Positions 38,951-48,462 are shown, counted from the first letter of the stretch. The stretch: DNA of 64,000 nt from Streptomyces pyxinicus (GCF_024753135.1 NZ_JANUGP010000009.1:1-64000); one strand, 5' to 3'. Numbers and translations are program-made. Notes: a model not told the origin generated them from the sequence alone.

Positions 38951-41025
38951 CGGAGCAGCCCACCTCCTTCGAACGCCCCCAGCCGGGCGTCGACCCCGCG
39001 GAGAGCCGCGGGGCGCTTCCGCGTACCCGGAAGCCGCCCGGCGGCACCGGGTTACCGGTCCAGGCCCGGCCCGAGGGGACGGCCGCCGCTCCCCGCGGCA
39101 AGGACGGCGAGGACGGCAAGGGGAAGGAGACCCCAGTCAACGGCCCCGAGCACTCCCAGCCCGCCGCCACCGAGCCCGGCGCCCACCGCCCGCGCCCGGC
39201 ACCGGAGGCCATCCCGCCGCAGCCCGGCGCCGAGCAGGACCGGGGCTCCGGCGGCCCGGAGCGCCGTACCGGCCGGGGGCTGCCCCCGGGCCGGCCGATG
39301 CCGATGCGGCGCGACGGCGACCGGCTGCGCTTCGTGGGCGCGGCCACCCGGCGGATCGCCCGCGGTCTCGACCTCGACGAGATCGTGATGGGCCTGTGCC
39401 GGGCCACCGTGCCGACGTTCTCGGACGCGATCCTGGTCTACCTGCGCGATCCGCTGCCGGTCGGCGACGAGCGGCCCACCGGTCCGGTGGTGCTGCGGCT
39501 GCGCCGTACCGACCGGATACCGGAGGAACGGGACACCGACGGCGTGCTGCTGCCGCCGGCCTTCGAGCCGGACCCGGAGGCGACCGCGCTGGCCGACCTG
39601 TCCGCGCTGACCACCGAGCTGTGCGAGGTACGGCCCGGCGGCGCGCTGAACGAGGTGCTGCGCGGGGTGCGCCCGGTGTTCGCGGACACCCCCGCCGCCC
39701 GGGAGGCGCTGCCCGAGCTGCTCGGTGAGGGCGGCGAGGAGGTGGTGCCGGACGGGCAGCACGCGATCCTCGCGCCGCTGCGCGGCCGGCGCCGGGTGAT
39801 CGGCGCGGCCCTGTTCCTGCGCCGCCCGGAGCGGCCCGCGTTCGAGGCGGACGACCTGCTGGTGGCGGCGCAGCTGGCCACGCACAGCGCGCTCGGCATC
39901 GACAAGGCGGTGCTGTACGGCCGGGAGGCCTACATCGCCGACGAGTTGCAGCGCACCATGCTGCCCGAGACCCTGCCCCGGCCGACCGGTGTCCGCCTCG
40001 CGTCCCGGTATCTGCCGGCGGCGGAGACGGCGCGGGTGGGCGGCGACTGGTACGACGCGATCCCGCTGCCCGGCAGCCGGGTGGCGCTGGTGGTCGGTGA
40101 CGTCATGGGGCACTCCATGACCTCGGCGGCGATCATGGGCCAGCTGCGCACCACCGCGCAGACCCTGGCCGGTCTCGACCTGCCGCCGCAGGAGGTGCTG
40201 CACCACCTGGACGAGCAGGCGCAGCGGCTGGGCACCGACCGCATGGCGACCTGTCTGTACGCGGTCTACGACCCGGTCACCCATCGCATCACCATCGCCA
40301 ACGCCGGTCATCCGCCGCCCGTGCTGCTGCACCTGGGCGGCCGGGCCGAGGTGCTGCGGGTGCCGCCGGGCGCGCCGATCGGTGTCGGCGGGGTGGACTT
40401 CGAGGCGGTCGAGCTGGACGCGCCGGCCGGGGCCACGCTGCTGCTCTACACCGACGGCCTGGTGGAGTCCCGGCTGCGGGACGTGTGGACCGGCATAGAG
40501 CAGCTGCGTGAACGGCTGGCCGCGACCGCCCAGTTGACCGGCCCGGACCATCCGCCGCCACTGGAAGCCCTGTGCGACGAGGTGCTGGACATGCTCGGCC
40601 CGGGCGACCGGGACGACGACATCGCGCTGCTCGCCGCCCGCTTCGACGGGATCGCGCCGAGCGATGTCGCCTACTGGACGCTGGACCCGGAGGACTCCGC
40701 CCCCGGCCAGGCCCGCCGGCTGGCCCGGCGCGCGCTCAGCCGCTGGAACCTGGAGGAGCTGACGGACTCGGTGGAGCTGCTGGTCAGCGAGGTCGTCACC
40801 AACGCCGTCCGGTACACCGAGCGCCCGGTGACGCTCCGGCTGCTGCGCACGAACGTGCTGCGCTGCGAGGTCGGCGACGACGTGCCGCAGCTGCCCCGGC
40901 TGCGGCAGGCGCGGGCCACGGACGAGGGCGGCCGGGGTCTGTTCCTGGTCAACCGGCTGGCCCGGCGCTGGGGCGCGACCCGGCTGAGCACCGGCAAGGT
41001 GGTGTGGTTCGAGCTGAACCGCTGA
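38947..41025 (+). CDS. GAF-SpoIIE/PP2C phosphatase with C-terminal HATPase domain
   Basis: 692 residues from the GTG at 38947, chosen because it overlaps the preceding small ORF's stop; an ATG at 38932 is the alternative. About 110 disordered Pro/Gly-rich residues lead to a GAF-like sensor (AATRRIARGLDLDEIVMGLC to LATHSALGIDKAVLYG), then the phosphatase (VGGDWYDAIPLPGSRVALVVGDVMGH; YTDGLVESR; DDDIALLAARF) and an RsbW-like ATPase (ELLVSEVVTNAVRYTE; DEGGRGLFLVNRLARRWG). It is a paralog of the 948-residue phosphatase at 13.4 kb but lacks the PAS domains. It should act on a STAS-type anti-sigma antagonist; none is adjacent. Confidence 0.92.
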   Translation: MTEQPTSFERPQPGVDPAESRGALPRTRKPPGGTGLPVQARPEGTAAAPRGKDGEDGKGKETPVNGPEHSQPAATEPGAHRPRPAPEAIPPQPGAEQDRGSGGPERRTGRGLPPGRPMPMRRDGDRLRFVGAATRRIARGLDLDEIVMGLCRATVPTFSDAILVYLRDPLPVGDERPTGPVVLRLRRTDRIPEERDTDGVLLPPAFEPDPEATALADLSALTTELCEVRPGGALNEVLRGVRPVFADTPAAREALPELLGEGGEEVVPDGQHAILAPLRGRRRVIGAALFLRRPERPAFEADDLLVAAQLATHSALGIDKAVLYGREAYIADELQRTMLPETLPRPTGVRLASRYLPAAETARVGGDWYDAIPLPGSRVALVVGDVMGHSMTSAAIMGQLRTTAQTLAGLDLPPQEVLHHLDEQAQRLGTDRMATCLYAVYDPVTHRITIANAGHPPPVLLHLGGRAEVLRVPPGAPIGVGGVDFEAVELDAPAGATLLLYTDGLVESRLRDVWTGIEQLRERLAATAQLTGPDHPPPLEALCDEVLDMLGPGDRDDDIALLAARFDGIAPSDVAYWTLDPEDSAPGQARRLARRALSRWNLEELTDSVELLVSEVVTNAVRYTERPVTLRLLRTNVLRCEVGDDVPQLPRLRQARATDEGGRGLFLVNRLARRWGATRLSTGKVVWFELNR

Positions 41026-41039
41026 GCACGGAGGACGGA

Positions 41040-41070
41040 GAGGGCGCCCGGCCTGTCGCCGGGCGCCCTC
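41040..41070. terminator. Terminator between PP2C phosphatase and PBP genes
   Basis: GAGGGCGCCCGGC (41040-41052) pairs perfectly with GCCGGGCGCCCTC (41058-41070), 5-nt loop, then TTGT. It lies between convergent genes. Confidence 0.85.
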
Positions 41071-41106
41071 TTGTCGGGGTCCTTCGGTCGTCCTTGTCGT
41101 GGCCCG

Positions 41107-43419
41107 TCAGTCCTCGTCGGGGTTCAGCGGGTTCTCCGGCGGTGTGATCTCGCCGTCGCCCGTGGGCTCCCCGGTCGGGGTCCGGCTCGGCGTCGACGAG
41201 GGGGTGCCGGACGGCGTCTCGGTGGGAGTCCTGGACGGCGTCCGCGACGGGGCCGTGGACGTCGTCGACGGCGGTGCGCTGGACGGCGTCCGCGAGGGGG
41301 TCTCGGACGGCGTCTGGCTCCACGTGAGGCTCGGGGTCGGCTCGACCGCGGCGCCCTGCGTGGTGTTCAGGTCGAACTTGGCCTTGCCGCTGACCCCGAA
41401 GGTGTAGGCGGCCCAGACCTTCGCCGGCGGCCCGCCGCCGGCGATCCGGCCGTCTCCCATGGCGCCCTTGAGGGTGACCTGGTTGTGGTTCTTGGGGTTC
41501 TCGCCGAACAGGCCCACCGAGGTGACCAGGTCGGGGGTGTAGCCGGTGAACCAGGCGGACTTGTTCTCGTCCGAGGTTCCGGTCTTGCCCGCGACCTGCC
41601 GACCCTGGCGCAGCGGGTTGCTCGCCACCGAGACCTTGGCCGTGCCGTCGTCGACCACGCCGGTCAGCACGGAGGTGACGCTGTCGGCGGCCGTGCGGCT
41701 GATCACCGAGCCGCCGACCGGGTCGGGCATGTCGACGCTGCGGTCGCGCTGCTCCGCCGACTTGACGATGGTCGGGGTCACCTTCTCACCGTGGTTGGCG
41801 AGCGTGGCGTAGATCCCGGCCATCTCCAGCGGGCTCGCGCCCATCGAGCCGAGTGTCTGCGCGGGCACCGCCTGCATGCCGCTGGTGTCCATCCCCAGCG
41901 CCTTGGCGGTGTCCATGACCTTGGTCATGCCGACGTCCACGCCCATCTGCGCGAAGACGGAGTTGACGGACTGGTTCATCGCCTTCTGGACCGTGATCGG
42001 GCCGTAGTCGACGTGGTCCTCGTTGGGCGGACCGAAGCCGACCTTGGCGCCGTGGTCCACGACCTGCCGGCCGCTGGTGCCGTCGTAGACCGTGTCGGCG
42101 TTGATCGGCTTGCCGTCCTGGGTGGTGGCGTTCTGCTCCAGGGCGGCGGCCAGGATGACCGGCTTGAAGGTGGAGGCCGGCTGGTAGTCCTGGCGCGTGG
42201 CGTTGCTGTAGTAGTGCTTGAGGTAGTCCTCGCCGCCGTACAGGGCGACGATCCTGCCCGTCTTGGGGGACACCGACACGGCACCGGCCTGGACGTCGCC
42301 GTCGACCTTGCGGCTCTTCGGGTCCAGCTTGCCGGTCACCTCGGCCTTGACCGCCTTCTCCAGCGCGGCCTGCCTCTTCTTGTCGATGTTGAGCGTGATC
42401 GTCCAGCCGCGCTTGATCACCTGCTGGACGGCGTCGTTGCGGCTGATGCCCTCCTGCCGCATCAGCTGCGCCTCCAGCTGCTGGTTGGCGAGTTCGACCA
42501 GGTAGCCCTTCTGCCCTTCCTCGCCGGGCGCGCCCTTGGGCTCCTTCGGGACCGGGAACTTCATGGCCTGCCGCTTGTCCGGGTCGAGCCAGTGCTGCTT
42601 GACCATGTTGTCCAGCACATAGTTCCAGCGGGCCGTGACCAGACGCTTGCTCGTGGCGCTCGCGACCGCCCAGTCGTACTGGCTCGGCGCCTGGAGCAGG
42701 GCGGCGAGGTAGGCGCCCTGCTCGACGGTGAGCTTCTGGGCGTCCTTCTGGTAGTAGGCCTGGGACGCGGCCTGGATGCCGTAGGCGTTGCGGCCGTAGT
42801 AGCTGGTGTTGATGTAGCCGGCCAGGATGTGTTCCTTGGTCTCCTTCTGGTCGACCTTCAGGGAGATGACCATCTCCTTGAGCTTGCGGGTGACGGTCTG
42901 GTCCTGGTTCAGGTAGTAGTTCTTGACGTACTGCTGGGTGATCGTCGAACCGCCCTGGGTGCCCCGGCCGGTCACCGTGTTGAACAGGCCGCGGGCGAGG
43001 CCCTTCACGTCGATGCCGGAGTCCGTGTAGAAGCTCTTGTTCTCCGCGGCGACGAAGGTGTGCTGCACGTCCTTGGGCACCTTGGAGAGGTCGACGCTCT
43101 CGCGGTTGGTCTCGCCGACCCGGGCGAGGAGGCTGCCGTCGCTGTACTTGTAGACGTTGCTCTGCTGCTGCGCCTCCGGGTTGCCGGCGGGCACGTCCAC
43201 GTACAGGTACAGCCCGACGAGTCCGAGGATGACCAGCAGGCAGCAGCCGAGGAAGGTGCCGAGGATCTTCTTCCAGGTGAAGAGCCTGCGTATTCGGCCC
43301 TTGGCGGGTGTGCCGCCGGCCGTGGGCGCGGCGCCCGCCTCGGGAGTGGAGCGGCGGCGTTTGGGCGCCGCGCGGTGGCCACCGCGCTGTCGCGCTCGTC
43401 TCTCTTCCGCTCGTCCCAT
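41107..43419 (-). CDS. Bifunctional (class A) penicillin-binding protein
   Basis: 770 residues. A basic cytoplasmic tail and one transmembrane helix (LGTFLGCCLLVILGLVGLYLYV) precede the GT51 glycosyltransferase (AAENKSFYTDSGIDVKGLARG; GTQGGSTITQQYVKN; AGYINTSYYGRNAYGIQAAS). The transpeptidase domain has the nucleophile motif ASTFKP, SVN (in MNQSVNSVF) and KTGTSDE. It ends in a ~75-residue Thr/Ser/Pro tail of TPS-type repeats, likely wall-embedded. It polymerises and cross-links peptidoglycan. Normal length for actinobacterial class A PBPs. Confidence 0.95.
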   Translation of the reverse strand: MGRAEERRARQRGGHRAAPKRRRSTPEAGAAPTAGGTPAKGRIRRLFTWKKILGTFLGCCLLVILGLVGLYLYVDVPAGNPEAQQQSNVYKYSDGSLLARVGETNRESVDLSKVPKDVQHTFVAAENKSFYTDSGIDVKGLARGLFNTVTGRGTQGGSTITQQYVKNYYLNQDQTVTRKLKEMVISLKVDQKETKEHILAGYINTSYYGRNAYGIQAASQAYYQKDAQKLTVEQGAYLAALLQAPSQYDWAVASATSKRLVTARWNYVLDNMVKQHWLDPDKRQAMKFPVPKEPKGAPGEEGQKGYLVELANQQLEAQLMRQEGISRNDAVQQVIKRGWTITLNIDKKRQAALEKAVKAEVTGKLDPKSRKVDGDVQAGAVSVSPKTGRIVALYGGEDYLKHYYSNATRQDYQPASTFKPVILAAALEQNATTQDGKPINADTVYDGTSGRQVVDHGAKVGFGPPNEDHVDYGPITVQKAMNQSVNSVFAQMGVDVGMTKVMDTAKALGMDTSGMQAVPAQTLGSMGASPLEMAGIYATLANHGEKVTPTIVKSAEQRDRSVDMPDPVGGSVISRTAADSVTSVLTGVVDDGTAKVSVASNPLRQGRQVAGKTGTSDENKSAWFTGYTPDLVTSVGLFGENPKNHNQVTLKGAMGDGRIAGGGPPAKVWAAYTFGVSGKAKFDLNTTQGAAVEPTPSLTWSQTPSETPSRTPSSAPPSTTSTAPSRTPSRTPTETPSGTPSSTPSRTPTGEPTGDGEITPPENPLNPDED

Positions 43420-43579
43420 GGGTCCCTACGCTCGCTTCCGTCTCGGGGTCAGCTCCGAAAGCTAACACCCCTCTATATGACAAAGTCCGCCCGATCCGCT
43501 CTTTTACGGACGTGACAATCAGCACCCGCCCCAGGAGAACCGACGTCTCAGGGGGCCGCGAGGTTGCTTCCGGGCGGGA

Positions 43580-43593
43580 AAGTGATATCACTT
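43580..43593. promoter_or_regulatory. 14-bp perfect palindrome before the band-7 gene
   Basis: AAGTGATATCACTT is a perfect palindrome lying 45-58 bp upstream of the chosen band-7 start, in the AT-richest part of the spacer between it and the divergent PBP gene. It probably overlaps the promoter and may be an operator. Confidence 0.65.
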
Positions 43594-43637
43594 AGATAGA
43601 AGCATGCTAGGTGCCACGAGAACCCGGGGGGTCCCCT

Positions 43638-44573
43638 GTGTCCGTAACCGATCCGGCCGCCACCGCCGACGTACCCGAGATGCCCGCGCCGCGCGTGCGG
43701 GAGGTCGCCGCGCACAGCATCGGCGGCGGGCTCGCCCTGCTGCTCGGGCTGGTCGGACTCGGTGCCGCCGTCGCGCTGCTGGCCGGCGCCGCGGGGACCT
43801 CCGCCGCCGGGGCCAAGGCCGGGCTGATCGTCGGCGGTGTCCTCGTCTTCCTCGCCGCCGTCATCGCCATGCGCGGCCTGAACACCGTCGCGCCCGGCGA
43901 GGCCCGGGTGGTGCAGCTCTTCGGACGTTACCGGGGCACGATCCGCCAGGACGGCCTGCGCTGGGTGAACCCCTTCACCTCCCGCACCAGGATCTCCACC
44001 CGGGTGCGCAACCACGAGACCGCCGTGCTGAAGGTGAACGACGCCTACGGCAACCCGATCGAGCTGGCCGCGGTCGTGGTCTGGAAGGTCCAGGACACCG
44101 CGCAGGCGGTGTTCGAGGTGGACGACTACACCGAGTTCGTCGCCACCCAGACCGAGACGGCCGTCCGGCACATCGCGATCGAGTACCCCTACGACGCGCA
44201 CGAGGAGGACGCGCTGTCGCTGCGCGGCAACGCGGAGGAGATCACCGAGAAGCTCGCGGTCGAGCTGCAGGCCCGGGTGGAGGCGGCCGGGGTGCACATC
44301 GTCGAGTCCCGCTTCACGCACCTCGCCTACGCGCCCGAGATCGCCTCGGCGATGCTCCAGCGGCAGCAGGCGGGCGCCGTGGTCGCGGCCCGGCGGCAGA
44401 TCGTGGACGGCGCGGTGGGCATGGTCGAGGAGGCGCTGGCCCGGATCGCCGAGCGGGACATCGTGGAGCTGGACGAGGAACGGAAGGCGGCGATGGTGTC
44501 CAACCTGATGGTCGTGCTCTGCGGTGACCGGGCGCCGCAGCCCGTCCTCAACACCGGGTCGCTCTACCAGTGA
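43638..44573 (+). CDS. SPFH/band-7 domain membrane protein
   Basis: 311 residues from the GTG at 43638, behind a GGGGGG stretch (a GTG at 43611 would add nine residues). Two N-terminal hydrophobic segments ([39 protein letters not shown]) anchor a cytoplasmic or external band-7 domain: [30 protein letters not shown] and [27 protein letters not shown] coiled C-terminal region follows. Flotillin-like proteins organise membrane microdomains. The stop overlaps the next gene's GTG by 4 bp. Confidence 0.9.
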   Translation: MSVTDPAATADVPEMPAPRVREVAAHSIGGGLALLLGLVGLGAAVALLAGAAGTSAAGAKAGLIVGGVLVFLAAVIAMRGLNTVAPGEARVVQLFGRYRGTIRQDGLRWVNPFTSRTRISTRVRNHETAVLKVNDAYGNPIELAAVVVWKVQDTAQAVFEVDDYTEFVATQTETAVRHIAIEYPYDAHEEDALSLRGNAEEITEKLAVELQARVEAAGVHIVESRFTHLAYAPEIASAMLQRQQAGAVVAARRQIVDGAVGMVEEALARIAERDIVELDEERKAAMVSNLMVVLCGDRAPQPVLNTGSLYQ

Positions 44574-44803
44574 CGGAGTCCGGGCAGACGCCGGAGGGCC
44601 GGCCGCGGCAGCGCAAGCAGGTGCTGCTGCGGCTGGACCCCTCCGTGCACGACGCGCTGGCCCGGTGGGCCGGGGACGAACTGCGGTCCACCAACGCGCA
44701 GATCGAGTTCCTGCTGCGGCGGGCGCTCGCCGAGGCGGGCCGGCTGCCCAGGGACGCCGGGCCGCTGCCGCGACGGGGCCGGCCGCCTGTGTCGGAACCG
44801 TGA
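44570..44803 (+). CDS. Ribbon-helix-helix (Arc-type) small protein
   Basis: 77 residues. KQVLLRLDPSVHDALARWAGDELRSTNAQIEFLLRRALAEAG is a ribbon-helix-helix motif (shown in parts here: the strand KQVLLRLD, then two helices). It overlaps the band-7 gene by GTGA, so the two are co-translated. It likely regulates this operon, perhaps through the upstream palindrome. No toxin gene is adjacent, so it is not an ordinary antitoxin. The terminal PRRGRPPVSEP is basic and AT-hook-like. Confidence 0.82.
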   Translation: MTESGQTPEGRPRQRKQVLLRLDPSVHDALARWAGDELRSTNAQIEFLLRRALAEAGRLPRDAGPLPRRGRPPVSEP

Positions 44804-44849
44804 CAATCGGCCCCCACCTGCGCGGACGTACGGACCGCCATGATCACCG

Positions 44850-44884
44850 CACACGGTGTATACATCCTGCGTATACACCGTGTG
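44850..44884 (+). promoter_or_regulatory. PadR-type operator, 14-bp perfect inverted repeat
   Basis: CACACGGTGTATAC (44850-44863) and GTATACACCGTGTG (44871-44884) form a perfect inverted repeat with a 7-bp spacer, ending 13 bp before the padR start. PadR-family operators typically contain ATAC/GTAT half-sites; this one contains GTATAC in both arms. It overlaps the likely promoter, so autoregulation of the padR-ABC operon is expected. Confidence 0.9.
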
Positions 44885-44897
44885 TAGAGTGCTTCTC

Positions 44898-45422
44898 ATG
44901 TCCATCGGTCACACCCTCCTAGGGCTCCTGGAGTCCGGCCCGCGCCATGGTTACGACCTCAAGCGGGCCTTCGACGAGAAGTTCGGTCACGACCGGCCGC
45001 TGCACTACGGCCAGGTCTACTCGACGATGTCGCGGCTGCTGAAGCACGGCCTCGTGGAAGTCGACGGCATCGAGGCCGGCGGCGGCCCCGAGCGCAAGCG
45101 GTACGCGATCACCGACGCCGGCATCACCGACGTCGAGCGCTGGCTCGTCACCCCGGAGAAGCCGGAGGAATACCTCCAGTCGACCCTCTACACCAAGGTC
45201 GTCCTCGCCCTCCTCACCGAGCGCGACGCGTCCGACATCCTCGACACCCAGCGCTCCGAGCACCTGCGCAGCATGCGCATCCTCACCGACCGCAAGCGCA
45301 AGGGCGACCTCGCCGACCAGCTGATCTGCGACCACGCCCTGTTCCACCTGGAGGCGGACCTGCGCTGGCTGGAGCTGACCGCCGCGCGTCTGGACAAGCT
45401 TCGTGAGGCGGTAACCCGATGA
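44898..45422 (+). CDS. PadR-family transcriptional regulator
   Basis: 174 residues from the ATG at 44898. The PadR winged helix is clear: GHTLLGLLESGPRHGYDLKRAFDEKF and HYGQVYSTMSRLLKHGLVEV, then ERKRYAITDAGITDVERWL. A C-terminal dimerisation helix pair follows (LFHLEADLRWLELTAARLDKLREAV). PadR proteins usually repress neighbouring efflux genes until a toxic ligand binds. Its stop overlaps the ABC ATPase start (ATGA), making a three-gene operon. Confidence 0.95.
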   Translation: MSIGHTLLGLLESGPRHGYDLKRAFDEKFGHDRPLHYGQVYSTMSRLLKHGLVEVDGIEAGGGPERKRYAITDAGITDVERWLVTPEKPEEYLQSTLYTKVVLALLTERDASDILDTQRSEHLRSMRILTDRKRKGDLADQLICDHALFHLEADLRWLELTAARLDKLREAVTR

Positions 45423-46108
45423 CTCCTCCCCCCGGTTCCCTGCTCGCCGCCGAGGACCTGCGCAAGGCGTACGGCCCGACGCTCGCCCTGGACGGCGCCG
45501 CCTTCTCCATCCACCCCGGCGAAGTCGTCGCCGTGATGGGCCCCTCCGGCTCCGGCAAGTCCACGCTGCTGCACTGCCTCGCCGGGATCGTGCCGCCCGA
45601 CTCCGGCTCGATCACCTACGCCGGCCGTGAGCTGGCCGGCATGAGCGACGCCGAGCGCAGCGCGCTGCGCCGCAGCGAGTTCGGGTTCGTCTTCCAGTTC
45701 GGCCAGCTGGTGCCCGAGCTGACCTGCGTGGAGAACGTGGCGCTGCCGCTGCGCCTCAACGGCACCTCCCGCAAGCAGGCCGAGCGGGCCGCGCTCACCT
45801 GGATGGAGCGCCTGGAGGTCGACGGCCTCAAGGACAAGCGGCCCGGCGAGGTCTCCGGCGGCCAGGGGCAGCGGGTCGCGGTGGCGCGGGCCCTGGTCAC
45901 CGAGCCGCGGGTGCTGTTCGCCGACGAGCCGACCGGCGCCCTGGACTCCCTCAACGGCGAGCGGGTGATGGAGCTGCTGACCGACGCGGCCCGGTCCACC
46001 AACGCGGCCGTCGTCCTCGTCACGCACGAGGCGCGGGTCGCCGCCTACTCGGACCGGGAGATCGTCGTACGCGACGGCAAGTCCCGGGACATGGAGCGCG
46101 CCGTATGA
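45419..46108 (+). CDS. ABC transporter ATP-binding protein (MacB/LolD type)
   Basis: 229 residues. Walker A is GPSGSGKSTLLHC; the FVFQFGQLVPELTCVENVALPLRL segment is the Q-loop; the signature is VSGGQGQRVAVARAL and Walker B LFADEPTGALDSL. It matches ATPases that pair with FtsX-like permeases in drug or peptide export. ATGA overlaps join it to padR (45419) and to the permease (46105). Confidence 0.95.
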   Translation: MTPPPGSLLAAEDLRKAYGPTLALDGAAFSIHPGEVVAVMGPSGSGKSTLLHCLAGIVPPDSGSITYAGRELAGMSDAERSALRRSEFGFVFQFGQLVPELTCVENVALPLRLNGTSRKQAERAALTWMERLEVDGLKDKRPGEVSGGQGQRVAVARALVTEPRVLFADEPTGALDSLNGERVMELLTDAARSTNAAVVLVTHEARVAAYSDREIVVRDGKSRDMERAV

Positions 46109-48462
46109 AGGTGAGGCAGTGGTCCAGGGATCTGGGCCTGGGGCTGCGCTTCGCCTTCGCCGGCGGACGCGAGGGCTGGTTCCGGGTGCTGCTGACGGCG
46201 GTGGGCGTCGGACTGGGCGTGGCGCTGCTGCTGCTGACCACCGCCATACCGAACGCGCTGGACGTACGGCACCAGCGGGACGAGGCCCGCCTGGACTACA
46301 CCTACGACCAGACTCACCGGCCGAAGGGCGCCGACACGCTGGTGATCTCGGACATCGACGGTTCCTACCACGGCGCGGACCTCCGCGGCCGGCTGGTGGA
46401 GCCCGAGGGTCCGCGCGCGCCGCTCGCGCCGGGGCTGTCCAGGTACCCGGCACCGGGCGAGATGGTCGTCTCCCCCGCGCTGCGGCGGCTGCTCGACTCC
46501 GGCGACGGGAAGCTGCTGCGCGAGCGGCTGCCGTACCGGGTGGTCGGGACCATCGGCGAGCCCGGTCTGATCGGCTCGCAGGAACTCGCCTACTACGCCG
46601 GCGCGAAGGGCCTGGCGTCCCACATCAACGGCTGGCAGACGGCCCGGATCAAGGAGTTCGGGCGTCCGCAGGCGAGTGGGAGCAGCTCCGAGGGGCTTGA
46701 CCCGGTGCTGTTCCTGCTGGTGCTGGTCGTCTTCGTGGTGCTGCTGATGCCGGTCGGCGTGTTCATCGCGGCCGCCGTGCGGTTCGGCGGCGAACGGCGC
46801 GACCGGCGGCTGGCGGCGCTGCGGCTGGTCGGCTCCGACAGCCGGATGACCCGGCGGATCGCGGCGGGCGAGGCGCTCGCCGGCTCCCTGGTCGGACTAG
46901 TCTTCGGGACGGTCTTCTTCCTGCTGGGCCGGCACCTCGCGGGGTCCGCCGAGGTCCTCGGCATCAGCGTGTTCCCCAGCTACCTCAACCCCTCGCCCGC
47001 GCTGGCGGTGCTGGTCGCGCTCGCCGTCCCGGCGGCGGCGGTGCTGGTCACCCTGTTCGCGATGCGCGGGGTCGTCATCGAACCGCTGGGCGTGGTGCGC
47101 ACGGCCAAGCCGGCCCGGCGCCGGCTGTGGTGGCGGCTGCTGCTGCCGCTGGGCGGTCTCGCCATGCTCGCCCCGATGATCGGGCAGGGCGCGGACAACG
47201 GCGACTTCAACGAGTACCTGGTGGTCGGCGGTGTCCTGCTGCTGCTGGTCGGCGTGACCGCGCTGCTGCCCTGGGTCGTCGAGGCCGTGGTGGCCCGGCT
47301 GAACTCGGGCGGTGTCGCCTGGCAACTGGCGGTGCGCCGACTGCAGCTGAGCAGCGGTTCGGCGGCCCGCATGGTCAACGGCATCGCGGTCGCGGTGGCC
47401 GGCGCGGTCGCCCTCCAGATGCTGTTCACGGGCATCGAGGGCGACTACACGAAGGCCACCGGCAAAGACGTCAACAAGACGCAGATGCAGGTGCAGTTGC
47501 AACCGGGCGACGCGCTCGGGCCGGCCGCCGCGAAGTTCGCCGCCACCAAGGGCGTCCGGAAGGTCACCGCGCTGGGCGGCTTCCAGGTGGGCGACGGCAG
47601 CTTCAACACCGAGGAGGGGCCGAAGGTGCAGACGAGCGTCACCGTCGCCGACTGCGCCTCGCTGCGCACGGTGGCCACGCTGACGTCCTGCCACGACGGG
47701 GACACCTTCGTGGCCCGGGGCGGCGACAAGGAGATGGACGCCCAGGCCGCCCAGCTGACGAAGCCGGGCCGGAAGATCTTCTTCAACACGACCAGGGGTA
47801 ATGTCGACGGCCCCGACTTCCGCTGGTCCGTGCCGGGCGGCCTGCGGCAGGTCCGCGCGGTCGCGGACGTGAACGGGAACGTCTCCCCCGGCTTCCTGAT
47901 GACCCCGGCCGCCGTGCCGCACCGGATGAAATCGCTGATCAGCGGTCAGGTGTACCTCTCACTCGACGAGTCCGTGCCGGACGTGCACGAGTACGTGCGC
48001 AACACCGCGGCCCGGGTCGACCCCATGTCGGACACTCAGATGTGGGCGGCCACCGAGCGCTCCGACAAGTTCACCTCCATCCGGACCGGCCTGCTCGTGG
48101 GCGCCGCCTGTGTCCTCGCGCTGATCGGCCTGAGCCTGCTGGTCTCCCAGCTGGAGCAGTTGCGCGAGCGCAAGAAGCTGCTGTCGGCGCTGGTGGCCTT
48201 CGGCACCCGGCGGCGCACCCTGAGCCTGTCGGTGCTGTGGCAGACGACGATCCCGATCGCGCTCGGCCTTGCGCTGGCCCTGGCCGTGGGGCTGACGCTG
48301 GGCGCGGTGCTGCTGAAGATGGTCAACGCGACGGTGGGCATCGACTGGGCGAGTGTGCTGACCATGACCGGCATCGGCGCCGCCGTGGTGCTCGTGGTCA
48401 CCCTGCTGAGCCTGCCGCCGCTGGTGCGGCTGATGCGGCCGGAGGGGCTGCGCACGGAGTAG
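46105..48462 (+). CDS. FtsX-like ABC permease (MacB family)
   Basis: 785 residues. One N-terminal helix (FRVLLTAVGVGLGVALLLLTTA), an external loop of ~150 residues, then three helices with the FtsX layout (VLFLLVLVVFVVLLMPVGVFIAAAVRFGGERRDRRLAALRLVG), and a second half with the same organisation. The last block LLVGAACVLALIGLSLLVSQLEQLRERKKLLSALVAFGTRRRTLSLS (in parts) repeats the first. It probably exports an antimicrobial or resistance substrate controlled by PadR; specificity unknown. Confidence 0.92.
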   Translation: MKVRQWSRDLGLGLRFAFAGGREGWFRVLLTAVGVGLGVALLLLTTAIPNALDVRHQRDEARLDYTYDQTHRPKGADTLVISDIDGSYHGADLRGRLVEPEGPRAPLAPGLSRYPAPGEMVVSPALRRLLDSGDGKLLRERLPYRVVGTIGEPGLIGSQELAYYAGAKGLASHINGWQTARIKEFGRPQASGSSSEGLDPVLFLLVLVVFVVLLMPVGVFIAAAVRFGGERRDRRLAALRLVGSDSRMTRRIAAGEALAGSLVGLVFGTVFFLLGRHLAGSAEVLGISVFPSYLNPSPALAVLVALAVPAAAVLVTLFAMRGVVIEPLGVVRTAKPARRRLWWRLLLPLGGLAMLAPMIGQGADNGDFNEYLVVGGVLLLLVGVTALLPWVVEAVVARLNSGGVAWQLAVRRLQLSSGSAARMVNGIAVAVAGAVALQMLFTGIEGDYTKATGKDVNKTQMQVQLQPGDALGPAAAKFAATKGVRKVTALGGFQVGDGSFNTEEGPKVQTSVTVADCASLRTVATLTSCHDGDTFVARGGDKEMDAQAAQLTKPGRKIFFNTTRGNVDGPDFRWSVPGGLRQVRAVADVNGNVSPGFLMTPAAVPHRMKSLISGQVYLSLDESVPDVHEYVRNTAARVDPMSDTQMWAATERSDKFTSIRTGLLVGAACVLALIGLSLLVSQLEQLRERKKLLSALVAFGTRRRTLSLSVLWQTTIPIALGLALALAVGLTLGAVLLKMVNATVGIDWASVLTMTGIGAAVVLVVTLLSLPPLVRLMRPEGLRTE

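Noticed and set aside
44570..44803. An antitoxin of a type II toxin-antitoxin pair
   Set aside because: The ribbon-helix-helix protein has no small toxin gene beside it; its operon partner is a band-7 protein.
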